Shown here piece by piece: positions 23,478-32,764 of a stretch of 64,000 nucleotides of DNA. The translations under genes and the position numbers were made by a program. Numbering within the stretch: position 1 is the stretch's first letter; each line of letters starts with the position of its first letter. This stretch comes from Dyella sp. C11. GTDB lineage: Bacteria; Pseudomonadota; Gammaproteobacteria; Xanthomonadales; Rhodanobacteraceae. The DNA is taken from contig NZ_QAVX01000012.1 in the NCBI RefSeq assembly GCF_003121485.1, positions 62,001-126,000 on the forward strand, in the 5' to 3' direction. The notes under the pieces are model-generated. The model saw only the letters and a list, made by a program, of their open reading frames with translations, was not told where the DNA came from and did not search any database.

Positions 23478-23897
23478 TTAAGCGAGCCCGGTAAGTCGCA
23501 GCGTGGCGAGGCCATCGGATCCGCCGTGGATGTAGCCGAGCTGCCCGAAGCGGACCGCCAGTGCATCGCATTCACCGGTACCGGGCCCGACCACCCATAG
23601 GCTCGGCTCTCGCCATGGCGGCGTGGTGGCGACGCCCACGGCGGGCTGGATCAGCGCGACGTCTGGCAGGGCGCGGAGTGCCGTGAGCATGTTGCGCAGG
23701 GCGGAGCGGTTTTCCATCAGCGAAGCAGGCTGTGAGCGAGGATTCCAGGCCGTGATGAACCCCCAAGGCAGCTGCCTGGTCAGCGCATCGAGCACCGGGG
23801 GCAACGGCTGCCCGATGCGGATGGTGGCCCAGCCGCCCCGCGCCAGGCGCACCCGATACGCGGTGGCCCGGTACGCGGCGAGCAGGGTTTCATCCAT
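23478..23897 (-). CDS. DUF3293-domain protein
   Basis: 139 residues. The family features FITAWNPRS, a following ENRSALRNMLTAL helix and a C-terminal FGQLGYIHG strand match DUF3293 proteins, which are small and of unknown function. The ATG overlaps the end of the kynurenine monooxygenase gene by eight bases, so they are probably cotranscribed, though no functional link is evident. Confidence 0.75.
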   Translation of the reverse strand: MDETLLAAYRATAYRVRLARGGWATIRIGQPLPPVLDALTRQLPWGFITAWNPRSQPASLMENRSALRNMLTALRALPDVALIQPAVGVATTPPWREPSLWVVGPGTGECDALAVRFGQLGYIHGGSDGLATLRLTGLA

Positions 23898-25290
23898 GCC
23901 GCAGGTCGGGCAGGGCAGGCAACGTGGCCCGCAATGCGGCGATGGCGGCGTTCAGATCGACCGAGGTGGCATCGGCGGAGCCGCGCAGCAATTGATCCAG
24001 CAAGACGTCCTGTGCGCGCCCGCGTTCGTAGGCGTACGAGTAAGGCAGGTGCGTGAAGGTCACCATGCGATAGCGCGCCATGAAATGTTCGGGTGCACGC
24101 TCGGCAAGCAAAGCGCCCAGTGCGCGTTTGGCCAGGTAGTGCGGGTCGGCAACCGAGTCGCGCATCTCGATGTAGTTTTCCAGCGCCATGGCGGCGATGG
24201 CATCGCTGTTGGGTTGGCGAATGCGCTGGAACTCGGCAAACACGTCGGCGGTGTCATCGGGCGATTCGGCCAGCAGCGACGCCAGCACCACGGTGTCCTC
24301 GAAGCCGCAGTTCATGCCCTGGCCGTGGAACGGCACGATGGCGTGCGCCGCATCGCCCACCAGCAGGGCGCGGCCGTCCAGCTGCCAGCGGTCGAGATAA
24401 TGCGTGGAAAGCGTGCCGACCGGATGGTTGTCGTAATCGTTGGCAAAGTCCGGAATCAGCGGCAGCAGGTCGGGGAAATCGTCTTCGAAGAACGCACGTG
24501 CCCGCGTTGAATCGGCGATGGTATCGAAGCTTGGATGCGCGCCGTGGGCCGGCAGGAACAGCGTGACGGTGAAGCTGCCTTCGGTGTTGGGCAGCGCGAT
24601 GCACATGTAGCCGCCGCGCGGCCAGATATGCAGCGCATGCGGCTCCAGGGCGAATTGGTCGTGGCCGCCGCTGAGCCCCACAAGGTCGGCGGCAAGGCCG
24701 CCCGCCGGTGGAATTTCCAGCTCCTTGTAGCCATGCCCCAGCGATTCCACGCGCTCGCCCAGCGGGGAGTACGCGTTCATCGCGGCGCGCAAGGCGGAGC
24801 CGGCGCCGTCGGCACCGATGATGACCGGTGCGTCGAGTTCGCGCGAGACGCCCTGTTCGTCGACCAGGCGAATGCGGTGGCCATCGAAATCCGCACTGGC
24901 CAGCGACTGGCCGAAATGAAAATTCACACCTGCCGCTTCGGCCGCATCCAGCAGCAGCATGTTGAGCGCGCCACGCGATACGGACCAGATGACTTCGCTG
25001 TCGTCCACGCCATAGCGCTGCAGGCCGGAACGCCCGTCGCGCGTGTGCACCATGCGGCCGCGCATCATCACGGCGCGCTGCAGCACGTCATCGGCCAGGC
25101 CCGCTTCGCGCAGCGCCTGCAGGCCGCGTTCGGCAAGGGCGAGATTGATGGATCGTCCGCCGGTGAAACCGGCAATGCGCGGGTCAGGGCGCTTTTCGAA
25201 CACGTCGACGGCGAAACCGCGCCCGGCCAATTGCTGCGCCAGCAAGGCGCCAACCAGACCGCCGCCAATGAGGGTGATGTGCTTCGCCAT
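23890..25290 (-). CDS. kmo: Kynurenine 3-monooxygenase
   Basis: 466 residues from ATG 25290. FAD-binding motifs: ITLIGGGLVGALLAQQLAG at the N-terminus, VIIGADGAGSALR in the middle and RALLVGDAAHAIVPFHGQGM with the GD motif. FTGGRSINLALAERG is diagnostic for kynurenine 3-monooxygenases among the family. It converts kynurenine to 3-hydroxykynurenine in tryptophan degradation and in quinolinate-linked NAD synthesis, with NADPH and O2. No other kynurenine pathway genes are in the window. Confidence 0.93.
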   Translation of the reverse strand: MAKHITLIGGGLVGALLAQQLAGRGFAVDVFEKRPDPRIAGFTGGRSINLALAERGLQALREAGLADDVLQRAVMMRGRMVHTRDGRSGLQRYGVDDSEVIWSVSRGALNMLLLDAAEAAGVNFHFGQSLASADFDGHRIRLVDEQGVSRELDAPVIIGADGAGSALRAAMNAYSPLGERVESLGHGYKELEIPPAGGLAADLVGLSGGHDQFALEPHALHIWPRGGYMCIALPNTEGSFTVTLFLPAHGAHPSFDTIADSTRARAFFEDDFPDLLPLIPDFANDYDNHPVGTLSTHYLDRWQLDGRALLVGDAAHAIVPFHGQGMNCGFEDTVVLASLLAESPDDTADVFAEFQRIRQPNSDAIAAMALENYIEMRDSVADPHYLAKRALGALLAERAPEHFMARYRMVTFTHLPYSYAYERGRAQDVLLDQLLRGSADATSVDLNAAIAALRATLPALPDLRHG

Positions 25291-25446
25291 GGAGTCTCGA
25301 TGGGTGAGTCGCCGCCCTTTGGCGGCTGCCAATGGTCAATAGTAAATAGTAAGAGCGGGAGCGCTGCCTATCCCAACTGACTCTTTACAGCCGCTGCAGG
25401 CGGCGACTTGCAGCTCGCCGCAGGTGAGCGACTTATCCGGCCACAT

Positions 25447-26208
25447 TCAGAAACTCATGAAATACCCGCCGTTGACCGGCAGGTTGGCGCCCGTGATGTA
25501 GCCGGCATCGTCCGCGGTGAGAAACGCCACGGCGCGGGCAATATCGCCCGGCGACCCCAGACGGCCAACCGGAATGTCCGCGATGATCTGCTCGCGAATG
25601 TCCTGCGGCACGGCGGCCACCAGCGCGGTGTCGCAATAGCCGGGCGAGACGGTGTTCACTGTGATGCCCTTGCGCGCGGTTTCGCGAGCGAGTGCCATGC
25701 CGAAGCCATGCACGCCGGCCTTGGCGGCGGAGTAGTTGGTCTGGCCGAACTGGCCGGTCTGGCCGTTGACCGAGCTGAGGTTGACGATGCGACCGAAGCC
25801 GCGCGCGCTCATGCCCTCGACCACGTTGCGGCACATGTTGAAGACGCCGTCCAGATTCACGCGCATCAGCTCGTGCCATTGCTGCGGCGTCATCTTGCGC
25901 AGGCTGGTGTCGCGGGTGATGCCGGCCGCGTTCACAAGGATATCCACCGCGCCGTGCTGCGCCTCGACGCGCTGGACCAGCTCAGCGCAGCTTTCAAACT
26001 GGCTGACGTCGGCGTGCTCGAACTTCACCGCACCGTTGAGATCGGCCAGTTCGTGGCGGAACGCGTCGAGCCTTTCCTCGCGTCCGGACAAGTCGACGGC
26101 GATCACCTGGCGACCCGCTTCGGCCAGTTGGCGACAGATTTCCGTGCCGAGTCCGCCGATGCCGCCGGTGACCAGGGCGACACGCGGTGCGTGGGTGTTG
26201 GCGCTCAT
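25447..26208 (-). CDS. phbB: Acetoacetyl-CoA reductase
   Basis: 253 residues, short-chain dehydrogenase. Cofactor motif VALVTGGIGGLGTEICRQLA, NAAG near residue 95 and catalytic Ser/Tyr/Lys in NLSSVNGQTGQFGQTNYSAAK. ITRDTSLRKMTPQQW and GYCDTALV are typical of PhaB/PhbB, which reduces acetoacetyl-CoA to (R)-3-hydroxybutyryl-CoA for polyhydroxybutyrate. The neighbour is PhaR, supporting this role; the polymerase and thiolase genes are not in the window. FabG-like activity cannot be excluded. Confidence 0.88.
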   Translation of the reverse strand: MSANTHAPRVALVTGGIGGLGTEICRQLAEAGRQVIAVDLSGREERLDAFRHELADLNGAVKFEHADVSQFESCAELVQRVEAQHGAVDILVNAAGITRDTSLRKMTPQQWHELMRVNLDGVFNMCRNVVEGMSARGFGRIVNLSSVNGQTGQFGQTNYSAAKAGVHGFGMALARETARKGITVNTVSPGYCDTALVAAVPQDIREQIIADIPVGRLGSPGDIARAVAFLTADDAGYITGANLPVNGGYFMSF

Positions 26209-26304
26209 GTGAAAGACTCGTGCACATGCCGCAGGGCAGCACGTGTTGTGCTGCAGCGGTGAGTGAGACGGAAGGGCGACCGGCGTGGCGCCGGCCGCAA
26301 GGAA

Positions 26305-26793
26305 TCAGCCCGGCTTCTTGGTGGTCGGGCCGCGCGACGTATGAGATTGCGTGGCCGTATCCATCAGGCCGCGCTGCATGTTGCGCCACGCTTCCATGTT
26401 GCGCTCGGTCAGGTCGTTGAGCATCGACCACGGCGTCTGGCCCAGCATGGTGTTGAGCTGCGTACGGAACTGCTGCTGCTGGTCCAGGAAGACCTGCAGG
26501 CTGCGTTCCAGGTACGGGCCCATGAAGCCCTGCAACGAGTCGCCGTAGAAGCGGATGATCTGACTGAGCAGCTGGGGAGACAGCATCGGCTGCCCCTTTT
26601 CCTCGTGCTCGGAGATGATCTGCAACAGGACGGAGCGGGTGAGGTCCTCACCGCTCTTGGCGTCACGGACTTCGAAGGTTTCTCCGTCCAGCACCAACTG
26701 ACGGACCTCTTCCAGCGTGATGTAGCTGGAGATTTCCGTGTCGTAGAGCCGACGGTTCGGATACTTCTTGATGGTGCGGATCGTTTGTGCCAT
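26305..26793 (-). CDS. phaR: Polyhydroxyalkanoate synthesis regulator PhaR
   Basis: 162 residues. The N-terminal DNA-binding domain has the family signature TIRTIKKYPNRRLYDTEISS, followed by EVRDAKSGEDLTRSVLLQII and a helical PHB-binding C-terminus. PhaR represses phasin and its own genes until it binds PHB granules. It is immediately upstream of phbB on the same strand. Two inverted repeats in its 5' region are candidate autoregulatory operators. Confidence 0.93.
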   Translation of the reverse strand: MAQTIRTIKKYPNRRLYDTEISSYITLEEVRQLVLDGETFEVRDAKSGEDLTRSVLLQIISEHEEKGQPMLSPQLLSQIIRFYGDSLQGFMGPYLERSLQVFLDQQQQFRTQLNTMLGQTPWSMLNDLTERNMEAWRNMQRGLMDTATQSHTSRGPTTKKPG

Positions 26794-26824
26794 GCACACA
26801 AACTAGCAGAAGGTATTGCGGCGC

Positions 26825-26874
26825 ACCAGTCGCCCAACTGGTATTAATTGCTGCACTGGTCAGTTGCAGCAATT
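26825..26874. promoter_or_regulatory. Inverted repeats upstream of phaR (candidate PhaR operator)
   Basis: A perfect 10-base-arm repeat AATTGCTGCA (26846-26855) and TGCAGCAATT (26865-26874) with a 9-base spacer, next to ACCAGT/ACTGGT arms at 26825-26842. The CTGC/GCAG content fits TGC-rich PhaR sites reported in other PHB producers. It lies 53-81 bases before the phaR ATG. Confidence 0.55.
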
Positions 26875-26951
26875 CCTGTTAGATCAACTACATGCATGTT
26901 TATGCCGATTTGTGCCGGATTGCGGACAATCCGGCACAAAGGCGGTAGCGC

Positions 26952-28517
26952 TTAGTGGCCCACGGCGCCGCCCGCAGAGCCAAACGGCGGTTTGGCCAGC
27001 CAGATCACCGGGATCAGCACGATGAACAGGATGGCGCACAGCAGGAAGATGTCGTTCACGGCCAGCGTCAGCGCTTCGCGGTTCACCAGCTGATCCACGA
27101 TGCCCAACGCCTGTTGTTGCCCGTTACCCGCATGGGTGAGCTGGCCAATGATCTGCGTGGCCGGCTGGCTGGCGCTGTTCACGCTTTCGGTCAGGGTGGC
27201 GTGGTGCTCAATGCCACGGTGCTGCCAAAGCGTCACCGTCACCGCCGTGGACACGCTGGAACCCAGCGTTCGGAAGAAGTTGGCCAGGCCGCTGGCGCTG
27301 GCAATCTCCTCAGGCGGCAATCCCGACAGGTAGATCTGGTTGAGCGGGATGAAGAAGCAGGGGATGGCGATGCCCATGACGAAGCGCGGCAATATCAGCG
27401 TGGAGAAGGACGCCGAGCTGTCGAACGTGGAGAACCAGTACGAGGTCGCCGCGAATACCACGAAGGCGAACGTGACCACCCCGCGCAGCTCCAGCTTCTG
27501 CATGTTGCGGCCGATGATGGGCGACAACAGGAAGGCCAGGATGCCCACCGGCGCCGTCGCCAGGCCCGCCCAGGTAGCCGTGTAGCCCAGCGTGGTCTGC
27601 AGCCACAACGGGAACACCACGTTGATGCCGAAGAAGGCGAACATGCCCAGCGACAGCGCGATGACGCCCGCGGTGAAGTTGCGTTGCTTGAACAGCGCCA
27701 GATCCACCACGGGATGCTTGGCGTGCAACTCCCACACCACCAGGAAGACGAGGCATACCAGCGCCGTGATGCCCAGCGTGGTGATCATGGGCGAGGCAAA
27801 CCAGTCGTGGTCGTTGCCGTTGTCCAGCATGAACTGCAGGCAGCCCACGCCCGCCACCAGCAGCACCAGGCCGACCACGTCGATGGGCGACTGGAAGGTC
27901 TTGGTTTCGCGTTTGCGCAGCAACGTCCAGGTGATCACGCCTGCGGCGATACCCACCGGCAGGTTGATGTAGAAGATCCACGGCCAGGAGAAGTTGTCCG
28001 TGAGCCAGCCACCGAGGATGGGGCCGAAGATCGGCGCCACGACCACGGTCATGGCCCACAGCGCCAGCGCAATGCCTTGCTTGGCCTTCGGGTAACTCGC
28101 CAGCAGCAGCGTCAGCGACAACGCCACCATCGGGCCCGAACCCGCGCCCTGCATCAGGCGGGCAAACACCAGCATCGGCATCGACGTGGCCAGGCCGCAC
28201 ATCATGGAGAACACGACGAACAGGCCCACGGAAACGACGAACGTCTTCACTTCGCCAAATCGCCGCGCAATCCAGCCGGTCAGCGGCTGCATGATGGCGC
28301 TGGCCAGCGAGTACGAACTGATGGTCCAGGTGCCTTCGTTGGCGCTCACGCCGAGGCTGCCCGCAATGTGGGGCACCGCGACGTTCACGATGGTCATGTC
28401 CAGCACCTCCATGAAGGTGCTGAACGCGACGGCGATGGTCAGCAGGACCAGCGCCGTGCCGTGCAAAGGCGACAAGCCTTCGGCGGTCTTTTCTTCTTCG
28501 TTGGATTGATCGGCCAT
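26952..28517 (-). CDS. emrB: EmrB/QacA-type MFS drug efflux transporter (DHA2)
   Basis: 521 residues with 14 predicted transmembrane helices. DHA2 motifs include FMEVLDMTIVNVAVPHIAG in helix 1, GWIARRFGEVKTF after helix 2 and GPILGGWL in helix 5 (motif C). It is the inner-membrane pump of a tripartite efflux system with the adjacent HlyD-family protein and OprM-type channel, expelling hydrophobic compounds by proton exchange. It is the last gene of the marR-oprM-emrA-emrB operon, 21 bases after emrA. Confidence 0.92.
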   Translation of the reverse strand: MADQSNEEEKTAEGLSPLHGTALVLLTIAVAFSTFMEVLDMTIVNVAVPHIAGSLGVSANEGTWTISSYSLASAIMQPLTGWIARRFGEVKTFVVSVGLFVVFSMMCGLATSMPMLVFARLMQGAGSGPMVALSLTLLLASYPKAKQGIALALWAMTVVVAPIFGPILGGWLTDNFSWPWIFYINLPVGIAAGVITWTLLRKRETKTFQSPIDVVGLVLLVAGVGCLQFMLDNGNDHDWFASPMITTLGITALVCLVFLVVWELHAKHPVVDLALFKQRNFTAGVIALSLGMFAFFGINVVFPLWLQTTLGYTATWAGLATAPVGILAFLLSPIIGRNMQKLELRGVVTFAFVVFAATSYWFSTFDSSASFSTLILPRFVMGIAIPCFFIPLNQIYLSGLPPEEIASASGLANFFRTLGSSVSTAVTVTLWQHRGIEHHATLTESVNSASQPATQIIGQLTHAGNGQQQALGIVDQLVNREALTLAVNDIFLLCAILFIVLIPVIWLAKPPFGSAGGAVGH

Positions 28518-28538
28518 GGCGACGTGTCCGTCTAGTCG

Positions 28539-29762
28539 TCAGTTCGCGTCGCGCTGGCTGAGGTTGGCCTGGATGATCTTCTCGGCCTCTTCGTCGGCCT
28601 TGGCGGCCATCTGGTCGTACACGGTCGTCTGCGCAATGGGCTGGCCATTGCCGACCGCTGCATTCATCGGACCCTTGTCATCGGTGATATCGACGGTGAC
28701 ATCGGTGGACAGGCCCACGCGCAGCGGGTGCTTGTCCAGTTCGCTGTCGTCCAGCGCAATGCGCACCGGCACGCGTTGCACCACCTTGATCCAGTTGCCC
28801 GTGGCGTTCTGTGCGGGCAGCAGGGAGAACACGCTGCCGGTGCCTGCGCCAAGGCCCACCACCTTGCCGTGGAATTCGGCGCTGCCGCCGTACACGTCGG
28901 CCTCGATCTTCGCGGGCTGGCCCACACGGATGTGGCGCAGCTGGTTTTCCTTGAAGTTCGCATCCACCCAGAGGTTATGCAGCGGCACCACGGCCATCAT
29001 CTGCTGGCCGGGCTGCACGCTGTTGCCCACCTGCACGCTGCGCTGGGCCACGTAGCCGGTCACCGGCGAGTAGATGTTGTTGCGCTGGGAGGCGATCCAT
29101 GCCGAACGGAAGTTCGCGCGAGCCTGTTCCACGGCCGGGTTGTTGGCGATCTGCGTGCCTTCGATGGCGGCACGCGAAGCCGTCGCCTGGGCGACCGCGG
29201 CATCGAGCGAGGCGCGTGCCTGGTCCACGGCATCACGCAGGTGCTGCACGTTCTGCGGTGCTTCGGCCTGCGCGGCGACCAGCGGTGCGCTGCGCGCAAG
29301 ATCGGCCTCGGCCTTCTTCAGGTCAACGCGTGCCTTGGCCACCTGGGCATCGGCACTGGTCGCCGAGGCCGTCTGCTGGCGCACCTGGCGTACGGCCTGG
29401 GCGAGCGAGCTGCTGGCCTGTTGCAGGCGAACGTCCGCATCGGTGTTGTCCAGCTTCACCAGCACCTGGCCCGCTTCCACGCGCTGCGTGTCATCCGCCA
29501 GGATGGCCACCACGATGCCGGGCACCTGGGCGGAAATAGCCACCTGGTTGCCGTTGACGTAGGCGTTGTCGGTCTTCTCGCGGGTGGAGAACACGAACAG
29601 CCACAGCAGCAGCCACGCCGCACCCGCGAGGATGAATACGGTGGCGACGATCAGCAGGGCGCGACGGCGCTTGGCAGGGTCCTTCGCCGCCATGCCGCTG
29701 TCGTCACCGTTGCCGTTCTTTTTATCGTTGTTCTTCTTGACGTCGGAATCAGTGGCGCTCAT
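28539..29762 (-). CDS. emrA: EmrA-like membrane fusion protein (HlyD family)
   Basis: 407 residues. One transmembrane helix (LLIVATVFILAGAAWLLLWLF) follows a charged N-terminus. Then come biotinyl-lipoyl segments (VNGNQVAISAQVPGIVVAIL and YSPVTGYVAQRSVQVG) separated by a long coiled-coil hairpin rich in Ala and Gln (residues about 115-210), and a C-terminal beta barrel. It bridges EmrB to the outer-membrane channel. The ATG overlaps the end of the channel gene by 14 bases. Confidence 0.92.
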   Translation of the reverse strand: MSATDSDVKKNNDKKNGNGDDSGMAAKDPAKRRRALLIVATVFILAGAAWLLLWLFVFSTREKTDNAYVNGNQVAISAQVPGIVVAILADDTQRVEAGQVLVKLDNTDADVRLQQASSSLAQAVRQVRQQTASATSADAQVAKARVDLKKAEADLARSAPLVAAQAEAPQNVQHLRDAVDQARASLDAAVAQATASRAAIEGTQIANNPAVEQARANFRSAWIASQRNNIYSPVTGYVAQRSVQVGNSVQPGQQMMAVVPLHNLWVDANFKENQLRHIRVGQPAKIEADVYGGSAEFHGKVVGLGAGTGSVFSLLPAQNATGNWIKVVQRVPVRIALDDSELDKHPLRVGLSTDVTVDITDDKGPMNAAVGNGQPIAQTTVYDQMAAKADEEAEKIIQANLSQRDAN

Positions 29763-31254
29763 TCGGGGCGTCTCCGGAAAGGTTCAAAGGGGAAGAGGGA
29801 TGATCGCTGGAGGCTTGCTCGGGCAGGCTGGTGCGATAGCCGCCGCCGAGGGCCTTGATCAGCGAAATATCGGTGGACAGCGCCTGCGCCTGCAGGCTCA
29901 CGTCGCCGTCCTGTTGCTGCAACAGCTGCGCCTGCGCACTGAGCGTCTCGCGGCGATCGGTGACGCCACGCTGTACGCGCGACTGCGCCGTGGCGAACAG
30001 CTGCTGGTTGGCGGCAATTTGGCGAGCCTGCTCCTTGCGGCGAGCTTCGATCTGGTCCGCGGTAAGGCTTTGCGTCGCGACGTCGCGGGCCGCCGTAAGT
30101 ACGGTGCTGTTGTACTGCGCGACGGCGGCATCGAGCTGTGCCTTGCTTACGCCGTAATTCGCTTCCAGCAAACCGCCGGTGAAAATCGGCAGGTGGATGG
30201 CGGGCGTCAGGCCGAACACGCGGCTGCCGCTGTTGAACATCTTGTCCAGGTCGATACTGGACAGGCCGGCCATCGCACTGATGCTGATGTCGGGGAAGAA
30301 CTCGGCGCGCGCGACATCGGTCTGCCGCAGCGCGGCTTCCACCTGCCACAGGCTGGCGGCGATGTCGGGGCGGCGTGCGATCAGGTCGACGCCAACATTG
30401 TCGGGCAAGCCCGTCGTGACGCCGGGCAGGGCACGCGGCTGCATCGCCGGAAGCTGTGCTGGTGACACGCCGCACAGGCTGGCCAGGGCGGCTTCGCGGA
30501 TATGCGCGGAGCTTTCGATGGTCACCAGCATCTGGCGGGCGGACGCAGTCTGCGCTTTCGCCGACTGCACGGTATCCGGGCGATCCACGCCTTGCTTCAC
30601 GCGCAAGGCGGCAATCTGCTCAAGCTGTTCGGCCGTCTGTACGGCCTGCCTGGCAATGACAATGCGCGCCTGATCGGCCAGCCAGCCGAAATAGGTGTCC
30701 GCCACGTTGATCTGGATGGCGATGGCCGCCGCGCTGTGCTGCGCTTCGGCCGCATGCGCCTGGTCCACGGCCGCTTCGATGGTGTCGTGCTTCTTGCCCC
30801 AGAAGTCGAAGTCGTACTGCGCCTGCACGCCGATGTCGCCCTGGTTGTACCAGGTGAAACCCAGGAACTGCGGCGGAATCAGGCCGGTTTCACTCAGGCG
30901 CTGGCGTTCGACCTGCGCACTGCCGTTCACGCTGAGGCCCGCCTGTGCGGTGGTGGCGCGAATGTTCTGCTGCGCCGATTCCACGCGCGAACGTGCCTGC
31001 GCGATATCCGGCGAATCCTTCATGGCCAGGTCGATCAGCTGGTTGAGCTGCGGATCGTTGTACTGCTTCCACCAATCGGTGTCCGGCCAGCCGGCGCGAT
31101 GACCGGTGGTGAGGCCGGCCAGCGGAACATCGTCGCGAACGGCAGGTCGATGCAGCTTGGCGGGAATGGAGCAGCCCGCCACGGCAAGCGCGACGGCGCA
31201 GGCGAGCAGCGCGCGACGGCCGATTCCGTGAGGGAAGGGGCGGTGTGGAGTCAT
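29749..31254 (-). CDS. Outer-membrane efflux lipoprotein (NodT/OprM family)
   Basis: 501 residues. Lipoprotein signal with LACAVALAVAGCSIP, then two repeated OEP domains with the usual PDIAQARSRVESAQQNIRAT and RPDIAASLWQVEAALRQTD segments. This is the TolC-like trimeric exit duct of the efflux system. Its ATG overlaps the marR stop (ATGA), so expression is coupled to the regulator gene. The C-terminal tail is unusually long and Ser/Pro-rich. Confidence 0.92.
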   Translation of the reverse strand: MTPHRPFPHGIGRRALLACAVALAVAGCSIPAKLHRPAVRDDVPLAGLTTGHRAGWPDTDWWKQYNDPQLNQLIDLAMKDSPDIAQARSRVESAQQNIRATTAQAGLSVNGSAQVERQRLSETGLIPPQFLGFTWYNQGDIGVQAQYDFDFWGKKHDTIEAAVDQAHAAEAQHSAAAIAIQINVADTYFGWLADQARIVIARQAVQTAEQLEQIAALRVKQGVDRPDTVQSAKAQTASARQMLVTIESSAHIREAALASLCGVSPAQLPAMQPRALPGVTTGLPDNVGVDLIARRPDIAASLWQVEAALRQTDVARAEFFPDISISAMAGLSSIDLDKMFNSGSRVFGLTPAIHLPIFTGGLLEANYGVSKAQLDAAVAQYNSTVLTAARDVATQSLTADQIEARRKEQARQIAANQQLFATAQSRVQRGVTDRRETLSAQAQLLQQQDGDVSLQAQALSTDISLIKALGGGYRTSLPEQASSDHPSSPLNLSGDAPNERH

Positions 31255-31778
31255 GGACCAGTGTCCGGTTGAGTGATCGAATCGATGTTGACGGCGATGC
31301 GGCGAAGCAGGCGATCAAGCGTGCGCTTGTCGCTCGCACTGAGTGACGCGAAGGCGCCGTGCACGTTGGGAAACAGGGGCGGAAGAATCTTTCGCACCAT
31401 GCGTTTGCCAGCCGCGGTGATGCTGAGCACGATGCGGCGCCGATCCTCGGCGCTGGGCGCACGTGTGATCAGGCCCGCTTTCACGAGCGCATTGGCAATG
31501 CGCGTCATGTTGGTGGGCCCTTGTTGCGCGTACTCGCACAACTCCGTCGGCGTGGCGCTGCCCGTGGGGCTGGCGTAGATCATCATCAGCGTACGGAAGT
31601 CGCTGTCGTTGAGACCATGGGGCTTGAGGTTGCGCTCGAGTTCCGCGAGCAGATTGCCGCCCACCAGCAGCAACAGGCGCGTCAGCACGACTTCCTGCAC
31701 AGGAAGGTCGGGGAAGTTCTTGCTCACTCGGCCAATCCCCTCGTCCATGTGGGCGAGGCACTCGGGCATGCACTTCAT
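31251..31778 (-). CDS. MarR-family transcriptional repressor
   Basis: 175 residues, a winged-helix MarR fold: SATPTELCEYAQQGPTNMTR (recognition helix region) and the wing PSAEDRRRIVLSITAAGKRM with the conserved DxRxxxLxLT-like pattern. It heads the efflux operon and probably represses it until a hydrophobic inducer binds. The start is uncertain; a second ATG follows ten codons later. The 80 bases upstream contain an AT-rich GTAATTAGGCTAGCA segment suitable for promoter and operator. Confidence 0.9.
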   Translation of the reverse strand: MKCMPECLAHMDEGIGRVSKNFPDLPVQEVVLTRLLLLVGGNLLAELERNLKPHGLNDSDFRTLMMIYASPTGSATPTELCEYAQQGPTNMTRIANALVKAGLITRAPSAEDRRRIVLSITAAGKRMVRKILPPLFPNVHGAFASLSASDKRTLDRLLRRIAVNIDSITQPDTGP

Positions 31779-31858
31779 TTCATCAAAGGATATTTCGCCA
31801 GTGAAGTAATTAGGCTAGCACCCTGCATTAATGGACTGCAAGGGTCAGAAAGTCTGGC

Positions 31859-32626
31859 TCAGAGAATGCCGAAGAGTTCGCGGGCGTTGCGCGTCGTTGC
31901 GGCTGCCAGGCTTTCGGGGCTCTCGCCACGCAGCTCGGCGATCACATTGAGCACTTCGACGATATTCGCCGGCTCGTTGCGCTCGCCGCGATGGCAGGCG
32001 CCAGGTTGGTCCGGTGCATCGGTTTCGAGCAGCAATCGTTCGACAGGCATGGTCGCGACGATGTGACGAAGTCGTTGTGCGCGTTCGTGCGTCACAGGGC
32101 CGCCCAGCCCCAGATGGAAGCCCAGCTCCCACAGTCGTTCCGCTTGCTGCAGGCTGCCGGAAAAGCTGTGCACCACGCCACGCAGCCCGCCGATGCGGCG
32201 CATGGTGGAGGTGACCTCGTCCACCGCGCGTCGCGCGTGCACGATCACGGGAAGGTCAAAATCGCGTGCAACGCGCAGTTGCTGCTTGAAATAGTCGCGC
32301 TGCCGTTCGACATCCAGTTCGGGAAGAAAATAGTCAAGACCGATCTCGCCAACGGCAACCGCCGAGTGCGTCTGAAGCCAGGCGCGAAGTTCGTCAAGGT
32401 GTTCGGGGCGATGCTGGTCAAGATAGATGGGGTGCAGGCCGTACGCCGGGTGCGCATGCGTGTATTCGCGGCAAATGGCTTCGATCCGGGGCCACGACGC
32501 AACGTCGATGGCCGGCACCACGATATGGCGCACACCCGCGTCGCTGGCGCGCTGAAACACGGCGCCCAGATCGGGCGCGAAGCTCGCATCATCGATGTGC
32601 GCATGGCTGTCGGTGAGTTCGAGCAC
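31859..32626 (-). CDS. tatD: TatD-family metal-dependent hydrolase
   Basis: 255 residues, TIM-barrel hydrolase. Metal-ligand motifs are present in order: DSHAHID at the N-terminus, AVGEIGLDYF, LPVIVHARRA, GVVHSFSG and LLLETDAP. TatD-type enzymes are 3'-5' DNA/RNA exonucleases or deoxyribonucleases in quality control. It is a single gene, divergent from the glycine-zipper lipoprotein at 32765. Assignment to TatD rather than YcfH or YjjV is not certain. Confidence 0.9.
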   Translation of the reverse strand: MLELTDSHAHIDDASFAPDLGAVFQRASDAGVRHIVVPAIDVASWPRIEAICREYTHAHPAYGLHPIYLDQHRPEHLDELRAWLQTHSAVAVGEIGLDYFLPELDVERQRDYFKQQLRVARDFDLPVIVHARRAVDEVTSTMRRIGGLRGVVHSFSGSLQQAERLWELGFHLGLGGPVTHERAQRLRHIVATMPVERLLLETDAPDQPGACHRGERNEPANIVEVLNVIAELRGESPESLAAATTRNARELFGIL

Positions 32627-32764
32627 AGTATTGAGTGTCCTGAATTTGAAAAAATGGGCGGCTTCGATCTAAGCGAACATTCAGTGACCCAGCGGTTCAA
32701 TGAATGTACTGGGATCGGATTCAAGCGGATGCGGGGTGCGCCGCTGCCCAGACAGGAGAGCATT

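Noticed and set aside
26955-28535. 526-codon plus-strand open frame opposite emrB
   Set aside because: It has an extremely His/Gln/Arg-rich composition and is antisense to a clear 14-helix transporter.
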